Assembly: GCA_035048485.1 (NCBI GenBank)
Contig: CM068585.1
Location: forward strand, 2,701,468 to 2,765,467
DNA: 64,000 nt
Direction of reading: 5' to 3'
DNA from: Pteria penguin
Taxonomy: Eukaryota; Mollusca; Bivalvia; Pterioida; Pteriidae
The notes under the pieces are model-generated. The model did no database searches. It was given only the letters and a program-made list of their open reading frames with translations, and had not been told where the DNA came from. The position numbers were made by a program, and so were the translations under genes. This document shows, piece by piece, positions 61,401-64,000 of the stretch (position 1 is the stretch's first letter; each line of letters starts with the position of its first letter).

Positions 61401-62586
61401 TTTTTTATTGTGACGTCACGATACCCTACAGTTTTTGATATGACTGTGATTAGCAACTTGGCTTAGAAAACCATAACTCTGTGCCTCTAGCTGTAATTAT
61501 CTTTGTCAAATGCGTTAGAATAGGGTTACCATTCTTGTGTTTTACAAAAACTGACAGGGTATCGGCAAATCTGTCAGAAATTTCCGATTCACAGCTTGGC
61601 TAACGGCTCGCAGTGAAACTCAATTTCTGACAGGGTATTACCTGCATACCCTTTCAGTTTTTGTAAAACACTCGAACTGTAACCCCTAAATATGAAATAT
61701 AACAAAAGGCAATAACTTCTTAATTATGCAAGAGAGAGTTATGGTTCTTGTGCACTGCACTTCTCCCTAGTGTGATCTATTTACATGTACCTGTGAAGTT
61801 TCATGTTAATACCTCTTAAAGCTTTTGCGTTATGCCCAGACAAAATTATGACAGCCAGATAGGGAACGACAGACAGACAGACATAGTGGCGACTATATGC
61901 TTTCCCTTTACAAAGCATAATTATTTCATAGTTCATCTGAAGAATGAATATATTGATTATTTCATGATGACTCTAACTGATTTCTAGTACTGAAACCCCG
62001 GAATCTAGAAAGTTAGTTGACAATGTAAACCGAAGTTGGAAAATTGAATATTTAACATCGGTTTACATTTTACTTCTCAGATTCACATTTCCAGTGTGTG
62101 ATTGGGAAGAGGTAACAAAATATGGTAACTAAGGAGACGTCTGATTGGAACTTTTCCAATTTCATTAAAATTATTTTTAATGCCACAAATTTTCCTAATT
62201 TAACCAGACCCTAGACTCAAAGTAAAATGACCTGAAAACTCCCCATGTATGACCCTAAATTGTAAGACTACAACACAGACTGGATTTTATCCACTCAGTG
62301 AGCTAGACATTTACTTTAGACTTTGGTCTAGATGAACGCTGTATGGCGGGTATAACTTGGTGTCTTTTTCAATAAAAACAAAGTCATATAATAATCTCGA
62401 ATTATCATGCTGTAACAAAGAATGGTAATCATCATACTCGCCTTCATTGTTAAGAACCACATAAAAACAGGTTTCAATATCCAGTTTGTTAACGTTGTCA
62501 CCCACGTGGTTTTTAATTTTCTCTAAAGCTGATTCATATGCTCTACTGTTTGGGAAGCCTTTCTTGAATACTTTGTATATTGCCAT
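7173..62586 (-). CDS. PFAS: PFAS, phosphoribosylformylglycinamidine synthase, 24 coding exons
   Basis: FGAM synthase converts FGAR, glutamine and ATP to FGAM, glutamate, ADP and phosphate in the cytosol; it is step 4 of de novo purine synthesis. Twenty-four exons splice in phase to 4017 nt, 1338 aa, the length I recall for the human enzyme. Order of parts: PurS-like N-terminal domain (about 1-190), linker and first FGAM synthase domain (about 191-640), second AIRS-like half (about 641-1060), and C-terminal glutamine amidotransferase (about 1062-1338). The amidotransferase keeps the nucleophile in GVCNGCQ (about Cys1161) and the His/Glu pair in MPHPER (about 1296/1298). All visible catalytic motifs are intact and no frame breaks were found, so the gene should be functional. 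The span is about 55 kb because the introns are filled with satellites and transposons. Exon coordinates are given separately. Confidence 0.95.
7487..9070. other. PFAS intron 23
   Basis: AT-rich intron. A roughly 36-bp unit containing TTCCAAGATTGTGCCACT is repeated about 2.5 times at 8865-8955. Short open frames here have no recognisable content. Confidence 0.7.
9071..9232 (-). CDS. PFAS: PFAS coding exon 23
   Basis: Residues about 1181-1235, 162 nt. The acceptor is TCTGACAG|AGAAC and the donor GTGAAG|GTACTT. It contains NLSDRFECRFTTIKV and ends MWSAHGEG, part of the amidotransferase domain. Confidence 0.96.
9690..10605 (+). repeat. Diverged, partial copy of repeat family A
   Basis: It shares blocks with 44900-46475, for example a TTCTTAAGACACCTTTCTAG stretch followed by ATCACCCTGATGATTTGG, and the AAACTTGCTTCTC block. 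The right end is interrupted by a poly(A) stretch and the younger family A copy that begins at 10661. Confidence 0.65.
10661..13083 (+). mobile_element. Repeat family A, copy 1 (2.4 kb)
   Basis: It starts AACAAGAGGCCCAAGTGGGC with GCTCACCTGAG close behind, and ends with GCTCACTTGAGCC-TTT-GGCTCAGGTGAGC, which can fold into a hairpin. The end contains the reverse complement of the start motif, so it has short inverted termini. The interior holds poly-C/poly-T tracts, GGTGGCGCCACCTG boxes and a GACGGACGACGGACG tail. No long coding frame survives, so it looks non-autonomous. It lies in PFAS intron 22. Confidence 0.85.
13083..15175. repeat. 26-bp minisatellite, strongly C-depleted on +
   Basis: About 75 copies of a unit like GTGTAGTGTGAGTTGTAATG-TGTAGA. 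The left third (13300-13860) is heavily scrambled by small indels; the right part is more regular, with a 50-bp higher-order pattern. The + strand is almost free of C. It begins about 30 nt inside the intron after PFAS exon 22, so the transcribed strand gives a CA-rich RNA. Confidence 0.95.
15204..15353 (-). CDS. PFAS: PFAS coding exon 22 (amidotransferase nucleophile)
   Basis: Residues about 1131-1181, 150 nt. The acceptor is TTTATAG|GTTGGG and the donor AGAAGG|GTCAGT. It contains SLGVCNGCQLMGLLGWV with the catalytic cysteine at about residue 1161. A 2.1-kb minisatellite starts about 30 nt inside the following intron. Confidence 0.96.
15380..15515. repeat. 39-41 bp tandem repeat in intron 21
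   Basis: Three to four copies containing AATAGACACATGCAATGCTA. It starts about 27 nt upstream of the exon 22 acceptor, inside the likely branch-point region. Confidence 0.9.
15738..15944 (-). CDS. PFAS: PFAS coding exon 21 (amidotransferase start)
   Basis: Residues about 1062-1131, 207 nt. The acceptor is ACATTAG|GCCGAC and the donor CAAAG|GTTTGA. It contains VAVLREEGSNSDREMAAV and FVGGFSYADVCGSAKG, the beginning of the class I glutamine amidotransferase domain. Confidence 0.97.
16030..18690. repeat. About 80-bp minisatellite, about 33 copies
   Basis: The unit contains ATGCTCTCCCCTCAGGAAGC, ATAAAGCTATGTCCAG and ATGTGTCAGCATATTGACAT. The array fills most of PFAS intron 20. Each unit on the + strand has a good-looking but antisense acceptor (CTCTCCCCTCAG|G). 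It stops 85 nt short of exon 21. Confidence 0.97.
18785..19215. repeat. 58-78 bp tandem repeat in intron 20
   Basis: Six units containing TTATCCCTCGAGGGTGCTC, TTTGCTGAGAGGATGGTAAT and, in the longer form, ACTGTATGATGTTATGGGCT. Some units lack the last block. CCCTCGAGGG is a perfect 10-bp palindrome. Confidence 0.93.
19413..19617 (-). CDS. PFAS: PFAS coding exon 20
   Basis: Residues about 994-1062, 205 nt. The acceptor is TATGCAG|GTGAAA and the donor CGAAAG|GTAGAA. It contains LRDVWEETSFQLE, the linker into the amidotransferase domain. Confidence 0.95.
19618..20695. other. PFAS intron 19, upstream part
   Basis: AT-rich sequence with no recognisable gene, RNA or repeat. Confidence 0.6.
20770..21030. 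repeat. About 75-bp degenerate repeat next to the exon 19 donor
   Basis: Four decayed units, each with GACAAGGTGATTC and a CCTCAAACAGA or CATCCCTCAAA block. It resembles the dispersed-repeat tail seen at about 29770-29830 (GACATGGTGATTCCTATATA), so it may have expanded from a transposon tail. Confidence 0.65.
21038..21195 (-). CDS. PFAS: PFAS coding exon 19
   Basis: Residues about 941-993, 158 nt. The acceptor is ATTTTCAG|AGTAC and the donor GCTATG|GTAAGC. It contains VLFAEELGIVLEV, the end of the second AIRS-like C domain. Confidence 0.94.
21600..22130 (+). repeat. AGGTCA-rich dispersed repeat, about 3 units
   Basis: Three units of about 150 bp with GTGACCTTGACCTTG, CAACAATTCTGTGAAATATT and AAAGTTATG blocks. 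Related to the copy at 28859-29850. Confidence 0.8.
22131..25804. other. PFAS intron 18 remainder
   Basis: There is a (CT)n run at about 24027-24045, a poly-G run at 23109-23120, and an ACCGAAACG micro-repeat at about 24940-25000. A stretch at 22330-22440 has repeated GGCT(C/G)TAG-like words. No gene was found. Confidence 0.55.
25805..25921 (-). CDS. PFAS: PFAS coding exon 18
   Basis: Residues about 902-941, 117 nt. The acceptor is AACAACAG|AGCGT and the donor ATCAAG|GTAATA. It contains AAGHDVSDGGLITCLLEMAF, a hallmark PurL motif. Confidence 0.96.
26090..26375 (+). repeat. Dispersed repeat with GGTCA words and GACGGACGG tail
   Basis: Two imperfect units with ACACATG(C/T)CAAA(T/C)ATGAAGG and GTTAAAAAGTTA, then GACAGACGGACGGACAGACG. 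Same style as the other AGGTCA-rich elements in the window. Confidence 0.65.
26465..26620 (-). CDS. PFAS: PFAS coding exon 17
   Basis: Residues about 850-902, 156 nt. The acceptor is TTCTATAAAG|GTTGTC and the donor TTCAAG|GTCAGT. It contains LYVDLSNGQHRLGGSALAQC. Phase and homology place the start at GTTGTCTTCTG; the same acceptor and exon start form the 27-bp array upstream. Confidence 0.94.
26605..27125 (-). repeat. 27-bp array made of the exon 17 acceptor and exon start
   Basis: About 18 copies. On the minus strand each unit is 12 nt of intron end, TTTTCTATTAAG, followed by 15 nt equal to the start of exon 17, GTTGTCTTCTGTATG. The real junction reads TTTTCTATAAAG|GTTGTCTTCTG. In the exon frame most units contain TAA, so use of any upstream copy would end translation. 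The left (gene 5') units are more degraded. Confidence 0.95.
27395..27545 (-). repeat. Partial tRNA-like SINE head with a 22-bp tandem repeat
   Basis: The minus strand has a degraded tRNA-like region (GACCAATTAGGTGCTTGGC and a box near AATCGACTCC). Four copies of a roughly 22-bp unit containing GATCTACCGGTATGCTGCC lie beside it. Confidence 0.55.
27643..27726 (-). CDS. PFAS: PFAS coding exon 16
   Basis: Residues about 822-850, 84 nt. The acceptor is TCCATAG|GAACAT and the donor AAAAG|GTATTT. It encodes LVISVYCGCPDITLTVTPDL. Confidence 0.95.
28276..28306. repeat. (AT)n microsatellite
   Basis: A TA dinucleotide run of about 30 nt next to an A-rich stretch, in PFAS intron 15. Confidence 0.9.
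28560..28700 (+). mobile_element. Possible tRNA-derived SINE remnant
   Basis: A B-box-like GGGTTTGATTCTC lies about 45 nt after an A-box-like GGTGGTATATGAGGTCACTG, followed by a non-tRNA body. Ends and target duplication are not clear. Confidence 0.4.
28859..29850 (+). mobile_element. AGGTCA-rich dispersed repeat with tandem interior
   Basis: It begins ACAAGAGCTGTCCTAACAGG and has five or so units of about 150 bp, each with GGTCAAGGTCATGACACA, CCCTTGGGTCATGGGCAACA and AAAAAGATATGGCCCGGA. It ends in GACAGACGGACATGG and a C-run. No coding capacity is seen. It lies in PFAS intron 15. Confidence 0.8.
29851..31102. other. PFAS intron 15, 3' part
   Basis: AT-rich intron with no gene. A short palindromic ATCATGCTTCGCATGCTCGAT lies at about 31050, close to the exon 15 donor. 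Confidence 0.55.
31103..31283 (-). CDS. PFAS: PFAS coding exon 15
   Basis: Residues about 762-822, 181 nt. The acceptor is TTTTATCAG|GATGTG and the donor CCAG|GTTGGC. It contains DVKCSGNWMWPAKLPGEG and AVDGGKDSLSMAAR, highly conserved. Its acceptor and first 10 nt are duplicated 80 bp upstream. Confidence 0.97.
31274..31560 (-). repeat. 80-bp duplication carrying the exon 15 acceptor
   Basis: The acceptor and exon start TTTTATCAG|GATGTGAAAT at 31274-31292 recurs at 31354-31372, exactly 80 bp upstream. Two further partial units with GATCTGACTT(A/G)ATAGAAC follow. The 80-nt spacing is not a multiple of three, so use of the copy would shift the frame. Confidence 0.92.
31561..34382. other. PFAS intron 14 remainder
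   Basis: Contains a dispersed-repeat remnant at about 32550-32810 (GGTCAAGTCATATGG, CCTGGCAAGCTTAAAA) related to 57780-58150. Also contains a two-copy direct repeat of about 90 bp at 33253-33430. No gene was seen. Confidence 0.6.
33253..33430. repeat. Two-copy direct repeat of about 90 bp
   Basis: The segment from ACATGTAGCAATACAATGAA through CTACCAGGTGTCTTTACTGT occurs twice in a row with almost no differences. Confidence 0.9.
34383..34508 (-). CDS. PFAS: PFAS coding exon 14
   Basis: Residues about 720-761, 126 nt, phase 0. The acceptor is TTTTTAG|GTAGGA and the donor CTCAAG|GTAGGG. It contains AIGEQPVKGLID and ALTNLVFASISDLK. Confidence 0.96.
34789..34893 (-). CDS. PFAS: PFAS coding exon 13
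   Basis: Residues about 685-719, 105 nt, phase 0. The acceptor is GGATTAG|GTCGAT and the donor AACAAG|GTCAGT. It starts VDRSVTGLIAQQQCVGPL, the nucleotide-loop region of the second synthase half. Confidence 0.96.
35119..35485. repeat. About 58-bp tandem repeat in intron 12
   Basis: Six to seven imperfect units containing ACCATGGCTACAGTAAGCAG and ACTAGACTGGTGATCTTTTG. Located about 225 nt upstream of the exon 13 acceptor. Confidence 0.85.
36131..36262 (-). CDS. PFAS: PFAS coding exon 12
   Basis: Residues about 641-684, 132 nt, phase 0. The acceptor is TGCTTAG|GTATTT and the donor AATAAG|GTATGT. It ends with ALERVLRLPAVGSKRYLTNK. Confidence 0.95.
36450..37040 (+). mobile_element. Repeat family B, copy 1
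   Basis: It starts AACAAAAGCAACGCCAACAT, shares GTGGGCATAACTCACATGAC and many later blocks with 50450-51425, and ends in CGACC/GACAGACGG words, CTTCGAA and a G-run. No coding capacity. The right end lies 55 nt from the exon 11 donor. Confidence 0.8.
37095..37220 (-). CDS. PFAS: PFAS coding exon 11
   Basis: Residues about 599-640, 126 nt, phase 0 at both ends. The acceptor is AATTTAG|ATTCGC and the donor CGAAAG|GTATTC. It encodes a lysine-rich variable linker followed by HPVDLELEHVLGSMPRK, which joins the two synthase halves. Confidence 0.93.
38018..38241 (-). CDS. PFAS: PFAS coding exon 10
   Basis: Residues about 524-598, 224 nt, ending in phase 0. The acceptor is CTTTTAG|GAAAT and the donor GGAAGG|GTATGT. 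It contains FQLGDPTLSVMEVWGAEYQE and RERCPVCFVGQITGDG. Confidence 0.97.
39124..39354 (-). CDS. PFAS: PFAS coding exon 9
   Basis: Residues about 447-524, 231 nt. The acceptor is TTTCTAG|GAATG and the donor AATG|GTAAGA. It contains KVGGPVYRIGVGGGAASS, GDPEMEQKLNRVIRAC and HDQGAGGN, conserved PurL motifs. Confidence 0.97.
39506..39766 (-). CDS. PFAS: PFAS coding exon 8
   Basis: Residues about 360-447, 261 nt. The acceptor is TTTTCAG|GTTAC and the donor AAAG|GTAACA. It contains IEASNGASDYGNKFGEP and REYIKPIMFSGGIG. Confidence 0.97.
40205..42413 (+). mobile_element. pogo/Tigger DNA transposon, full length (2209 bp)
   Basis: Terminal inverted repeats of about 24 bp start CAGTCAATACTGT and are flanked by TA on both sides, the target duplication of the Tc1/mariner-pogo group. 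Several AGCGACCA words lie just inside both ends. It encodes one pogo-type transposase on the + strand, interrupted by one frame break. It sits in PFAS intron 7, antisense to the gene, 68 nt from exon 7. The well-preserved ends suggest a fairly recent insertion. Confidence 0.93.
40550..42239 (+). pseudogene. pogo/Tigger-type transposase with one frameshift
   Basis: Cuts and pastes its own element. Order of parts: a Psq-type helix-turn-helix (LTLEERMGVLK...VGKTQVGQIIK), a CENP-B-type helix-turn-helix ending WLISFLKRHNI, then the DDE domain with NMDETGLF, LFLDNAPCH and QPMDQGIIQTLK. The last two aspartates have 29 residues between them (DD29D), as in pogo/Tigger. An intron at 41077-41204 (CG|GTAAGT...TTTTCAG|T) rejoins the frame. 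At about 41660-41672 a one-base slip near GCAAAAGTTC stops the frame; the continuation (ISILNAVYWVSSAWKEIEP) runs in another frame to 42239. It has an acidic tail and ends QSDIRSFF, a PCNA-binding-type motif. It is probably inactive unless the slip is a sequencing error. Confidence 0.9.
42482..42610 (-). CDS. PFAS: PFAS coding exon 7
   Basis: Residues about 317-360, 129 nt. The acceptor is TCTGTAG|GAGTGG and the donor CCAG|GTAATC. It contains the glycine-rich APFPGATTGTGGRIRD and GRGAHVVAGTAGYSFG motifs of the PurL core. A pogo-type transposon ends 68 nt inside the following intron. Confidence 0.97.
43455..43925. mobile_element. Foldback/MITE-like element of about 470 bp
   Basis: Imperfect inverted ends of about 70 bp. 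The left contains GTGGGACAATACAAACAAAA and the right its complement TTTTGTTTGTATTGTCCCAC, with a GTAGAT(T/C)GTACC(T/A)CACAAAC block outside each. No open frame. In PFAS intron 6. Confidence 0.75.
43980..44667 (-). repeat. 53/51-bp array made of the exon 6 donor
   Basis: Thirteen nearly identical units. On the minus strand each carries CCACTG|GTATAGTGTC, equal to the last 6 nt of exon 6 plus its donor, followed by TACATAGGACAAGATATGTC. Long (53) and short (51) units follow the order L L S L L S L L S L L L S, a three-unit higher-order pattern. Reading through any unit in the exon frame meets TAG within seven codons. Very low divergence implies recent amplification. Confidence 0.96.
44662..44789 (-). 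CDS. PFAS: PFAS coding exon 6
   Basis: Residues about 274-317, 128 nt. The acceptor is CTTCCAG|T and the donor CCCACTG|GTATAG. It contains HIIFTAETHNFPT. Its last 6 nt and its donor are repeated about 13 times immediately downstream in the intron. Confidence 0.96.
44900..46475 (+). repeat. Old, diverged copy of repeat family A
   Basis: It shares the CACCCTGATACATTTGG and GATTTGC/CTGTTGACAG blocks with the young copies. It ends in ATAGCTCACGTGTGCC-TTAGACTCAGCTGAGC, a mutated form of the terminal hairpin. In PFAS intron 5. Confidence 0.75.
46577..46717 (-). CDS. PFAS: PFAS coding exon 5
   Basis: Residues about 227-274, 141 nt. The acceptor is TGTTATAG|T and the donor AGCAG|GTAGGA. It contains SEHSRHWFFRGRL and NNVIKFSDNS, part of the nucleotide-binding region of the first synthase half. 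A long repeat copy starts only about 45 nt upstream of the acceptor, leaving a very short native branch-point region. Confidence 0.96.
46763..50447 (+). mobile_element. Repeat family A, copy 2, internally amplified (3.7 kb)
   Basis: Same start and terminal hairpin as the copy at 10661. It is longer because a segment of about 0.8 kb is present about three times in tandem: GTTCTGGAGAAGAAGATGTT occurs at about 48530, 49320 and 50168. No long coding frame. In PFAS intron 4, about 45 nt from exon 5. Confidence 0.85.
50450..51425 (+). mobile_element. Repeat family B, copy 2
   Basis: It starts AACAAGAGCAATGCTAACGT directly after a family A copy and matches 36450-37040 block by block. An extra segment of about 200 bp at 50950-51160 contains CGAGATCTCGCGAG. 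It ends with GACCGACCAAC words and CTTCTTCGAACGGGG. Confidence 0.8.
51665..51836 (-). mobile_element. tRNA-derived SINE
   Basis: The minus strand starts GGGGCAGGCATGGTGTAGTG with an A-box-like TGGTGTAGTGGTTAAGC and a B-box-like GAGTTCAATTAC. The body includes the complement of TTTTACGTCGCTTTCAACAA, followed by a GTTGGTTGGTT-type tail (on +). Same family as 960-1115. Confidence 0.82.
51842..52058. repeat. Short degenerate repeat around CTGCTATATACACC
   Basis: About a dozen imperfect 12-21 bp words of the type TATACCTGYTA lie immediately downstream of the exon 4 donor (which itself reads AG|GTATAAATAGC). Confidence 0.7.
52059..52167 (-). CDS. PFAS: PFAS coding exon 4
   Basis: Residues about 191-227, 109 nt. 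The acceptor is CTTTACAG|GATTGG and the donor AACAG|GTATAA. It encodes GLAFDDWDLDYYTELF and RNPTNVECFDLAQSN, the conserved linker before the FGAM synthase core. Its first 18 nt and its acceptor are the template of the 49-copy array directly upstream. The E4 boundary was chosen by homology and by phase with exon 3 (G|GA). Confidence 0.95.
52151..53640 (-). repeat. 49-copy 30-bp array made of the exon 4 acceptor and exon start
   Basis: Forty-nine units of exactly 30 bp, with no indels over 1470 bp, plus degenerate units to about 53690. On the minus strand each is GATTGGCATTTGATGATT (the first 18 nt of exon 4) plus GTATCTTTACAG, so each unit has a branch-like TTGAT, pyrimidines, and CAG|G. The unit has three main forms (GGATTGGCA, GGTTTGGCA, GGTGTTGCA). 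Thirty bp is ten codons in the exon frame without a stop, encoding LAFDDCIFTG. A six-unit (180-bp) block is repeated at 52741-52920 and 52921-53100. Confidence 0.98.
54000..54597. repeat. About 51-53 bp array beside the exon 3 donor
   Basis: About eleven units with AAAGTATTCTGTGGTTATCA followed by TAACAACCGACAGGGACCAG and ATGTTTTACAC. It begins about 17 nt inside intron 3 but does not contain the splice site itself. Confidence 0.95.
54611..54903 (-). CDS. PFAS: PFAS coding exon 3
   Basis: Residues about 93-191, 293 nt. The acceptor is TTCTTAG|A and the donor CTAG|GTAATG. It contains MNFSTPFSTNAVSIC and LHDRMTQCRY and ends GKQALEMANIEL. A 51-53 bp minisatellite begins about 17 nt inside the following intron. 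Confidence 0.96.
54904..56219. other. PFAS intron 2, 3' part
   Basis: AT-rich. A short repeat of AATCAGTAAAACTGATG(T/G)ATGCT occurs twice at 55294-55385. No gene was seen. Confidence 0.6.
56325..56815 (+). repeat. AGGTCA-style dispersed repeat, three 140-bp units
   Basis: Units with AAATGACCTTGAGTGAA, TTTGTCCAAAAG and GTGAAGTATGATCAAATT. It ends GACGGACGGACGGTACGACAG and CCCCCGAAAGTTTTCGGGG, a terminal hairpin. No coding capacity. Confidence 0.75.
57228..57360 (-). CDS. PFAS: PFAS coding exon 2
   Basis: Residues about 49-93, 133 nt. The acceptor is ATTACAG|GC and the donor CCTAG|GTGGGC. It contains LTLEEHNKLLW and ends LLIEIGPR, matching the end of the PurS-like N-terminal domain of metazoan PFAS. 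Confidence 0.95.
57475..57752 (-). mobile_element. tRNA-derived SINE, second family
   Basis: The minus strand has CATGGCCTAGTGGTATTGTG (A box), GGGTTTGAGTCCC (B box), then an unrelated body ending in (CAAT)n. A decayed relative lies at 63205-63355 with the same GATTGATTGATT tail and ATATAGTGA(C/T)GG block. Confidence 0.82.
57780..58150 (+). repeat. GGTCAA-rich dispersed repeat
   Basis: Two units with GGTCAA(A/G)GT(C/A)AAAA, CAATGAAAGG and AGGAATACACA, and an end reading CCTCGCAAGCTAAAAA. Related to 32550-32810. Confidence 0.65.
58477..60962 (+). mobile_element. Repeat family A, copy 3, missing its terminal hairpin
   Basis: Same start as copies 1 and 2 (AAACAAGAGGCCCAAGTGGG), and close to copy 1 throughout. 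It stops at AACGACGG, before the GACGG run and the hairpin, so it is truncated at the right. In PFAS intron 1. Confidence 0.85.
60963..62310. other. PFAS intron 1, 5' part
   Basis: Contains three GATACCC(CTG/TA)CAGTTTTT words at 61350-61440, the inverted-repeat element at 61521-61689 and a GACAGACAGACA repeat tail at 61860-61890. A short inverted pair (AATGTAAACCGA / TCGGTTTACATT) lies at 62020-62070. Confidence 0.6.
61521..61689. repeat. 170-bp inverted repeat (hairpin element)
   Basis: The left end has GTTTTACAAAAACTGACAGG and the right end CCTTTCAGTTTTTGTAAAAC, about 40 bp paired on each side. A second inner pair uses TCTGTCAGAAATT / AATTTCTGACAG. It could fold into a long hairpin; it is possibly a small MITE. 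Confidence 0.8.
62442..62586 (-). CDS. PFAS: PFAS coding exon 1 (start codon; GC donor)
   Basis: This exon encodes residues 1-49, beginning MAIYKVFKKG. The segment LDIETCFYVV aligns in spacing with the VETELCYNV segment of the vertebrate N-terminus. The start has a strong context (A at -3, G at +4) and lies 4 nt after an acceptor-like TTATTGTAG, which suggests a 5'-UTR intron. No GT donor in the right phase gives a sensible join. A GC donor, GAAG|GCGAGT, joins in phase to exon 2 (NNE-G-LTLEE) and brings the total to 1338 aa. The open frame runs on to a stop at about 62311, so an intron-retained form would end after about 90 residues. The identity rests on weak N-terminal similarity plus length and phase. 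Confidence 0.8.
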
Positions 62587-64000
62587 TCTTCTACAATAAC
62601 ACACTGAACTAATTAGACAAGAATATGATGAATACAAGATTGTCCTGACCTAACATAACATGTGAAGGGGGTTAAAATTATCATGAACAGTAAGGACATG
62701 AATGAAGATCCATTAGGTGTTTAAGGTAAGAAGCAGTTAGCTACTTTTCAAATACAAAATGTCTATTTCTTTTGATCCGAAAAAGGAGGGCAAGGTTAAA
62801 TTTTTCATTTGCACAAAGGTCAAGGCCACCAAGTACAGGTAATTAAATCTTTTTGAAGTGTGACATCAATCTAAAGATTCAGTCACAAATAAAGAATAGA
62901 TTGAATACAGAGAACTTCCATGTTTGTATCTCTTAATATTTAAGAGGCATGGCCAAGTTTAGTTTTTGAAGGTAAGTCAAAAGTGATCATTAAAGCCACT
63001 GTCTCTGGAATTCCTCTTAATCAAAAGCTCTAGTTATGAGGAATTGGCAAAATATAAATATCCACTCTGAATATGTTGGTAAATCACAGTGCAAATAAAA
63101 TCTGGAATTATGTCTTCTAAACCAGACCCAGAAAAATAACACTTTCAACATGAAAAAGCTGCATGCACATGTAGATGCTATAATTTAATAAATGTCAAGT
63201 TCTGATTGATTGATTGATTTATACTTACATTCCATGTATGTGAATGTCACTCCAAGATTATTTCACTTATATAGTGATGGTGTCTACCTGATGCACTGCA
63301 TAGAAATTTATACCTTTGTGACCGACCCAACCGCAGTGTACATCAAAAGCTTTTTGCTGCACTAACCCAATCAAGCTAGTGCTATAGTAAACTTACTTGT
63401 CTGAATCAGATTTTAGGGGTTTTTTGAAAGTACTGAATACTATAAACACTCCAACTCGAGTGGTAACTATTTATTCAAACTTTCAACACACAATTCCTTG
63501 ACAACTAAAATCTATGGGTTTGCATATATACCGAGCATCTCATCAACAGAGCCACACTACATTATGTCAAGTTTTCATATATATTTCTGTACTTTGTAAA
63601 TAATTTGGATTATTTCATATCTATGATACCACGGTATGAAAAAATAACTGATGGTAAATGAATTTCTGATAATCAATCATAACAGGACATTGAACTTTCC
63701 TGAATCGATACTTGTTATACATGTGCCAGTATCTTTCAAAGTACTAGCCTTACGTTTATTACCAGTATTCTTGTAAGAATTCTGCTTTTTCCTGTATTTT
63801 TGTAGAAATGAACCAATAGTAAGTAATCTTCAGTGCACTGAAGTTTTACTGTATAAAATGTACCTAGAAGAAGAAAAAGAACGGGAGATGTTTTGTTTGA
63901 AGGTTTAATTTTTATAGAGATATCATTCATATTATAAATATAATTGAACATAAAATGGAATTACCAAATATATGTAAAACTGTGTGTTACATGTAAATTC
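62587..64000. other. PFAS upstream region
   Basis: Begins with an acceptor-like TTATTGTAG 4 nt before the start codon (minus strand), suggesting that a non-coding first exon lies further up or beyond the window. Otherwise holds decayed GGTCAAGG repeats at 62810-62960 and a decayed SINE at 63205-63355. No promoter element could be identified. Confidence 0.45.

Noticed and set aside
62311..62637. A separate small gene of about 90-108 aa
   Set aside because: Its N-terminal part aligns with the PFAS start and joins exon 2 through a GC donor at the exact total length. The remainder to the stop reads as intron.

Overview
The window is AT-rich eukaryotic DNA dominated by one very large spliced gene on the minus strand. 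The gene is PFAS, phosphoribosylformylglycinamidine synthase (FGAM synthase), which carries out step 4 of de novo purine synthesis. I could place 24 coding exons with consistent splice phases from 62586 (start codon) down to 7173 (stop). They total 4017 nt, or 1338 aa, which is the length I recall for the human enzyme. Every intron is GT-AG except the first, which I read as GC-AG. The animal is most likely a bivalve mollusc. That rests on PFAS being metazoan-like, on the dense minisatellites, and on several interspersed repeats (a family with GCTCACCTGAG ends, AGGTCA-rich repeats, tRNA-derived SINEs) that I associate with bivalves from general familiarity; no search was run.

Layout in + coordinates. 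1-2490: decayed 54-bp satellite interrupted by a SINE. 3200-4320: broken non-LTR retrotransposon reverse-transcriptase fragment. 4320-6125: roughly 36-bp minisatellite that has captured pieces of the retroelement. About 6360-7172: PFAS 3' UTR region. 7173-62586: PFAS exons 24 to 1 separated by repeat-filled introns. 62590-64000: upstream region, including a probable 5'-UTR intron.

The introns hold a 2.2-kb pogo/Tigger DNA transposon (40205-42413), three long copies and two decayed copies of one repeat family, a foldback element, SINEs, and about ten tandem arrays.

The most unusual observation is that several intronic minisatellites in PFAS are built from the gene's own splice sites. Before exon 4, 49 in-register copies of a 30-bp unit each carry a branch-like motif, a pyrimidine stretch, the acceptor AG and the first 18 nt of exon 4, all in the exon's reading frame and without stops. 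Before exon 17, a 27-bp unit repeats that acceptor plus 15 nt of exon. After exon 6, a 53/51-bp unit repeats the donor plus 6 nt of exon. Before exon 15, an 80-bp duplication copies the acceptor plus 10 nt of exon. Other arrays begin within about 15-85 nt of exon edges without containing them. This may be a gene-specific or species-wide process of tandem duplication seeded at exon-intron boundaries, and it raises the question of how the correct site is chosen.
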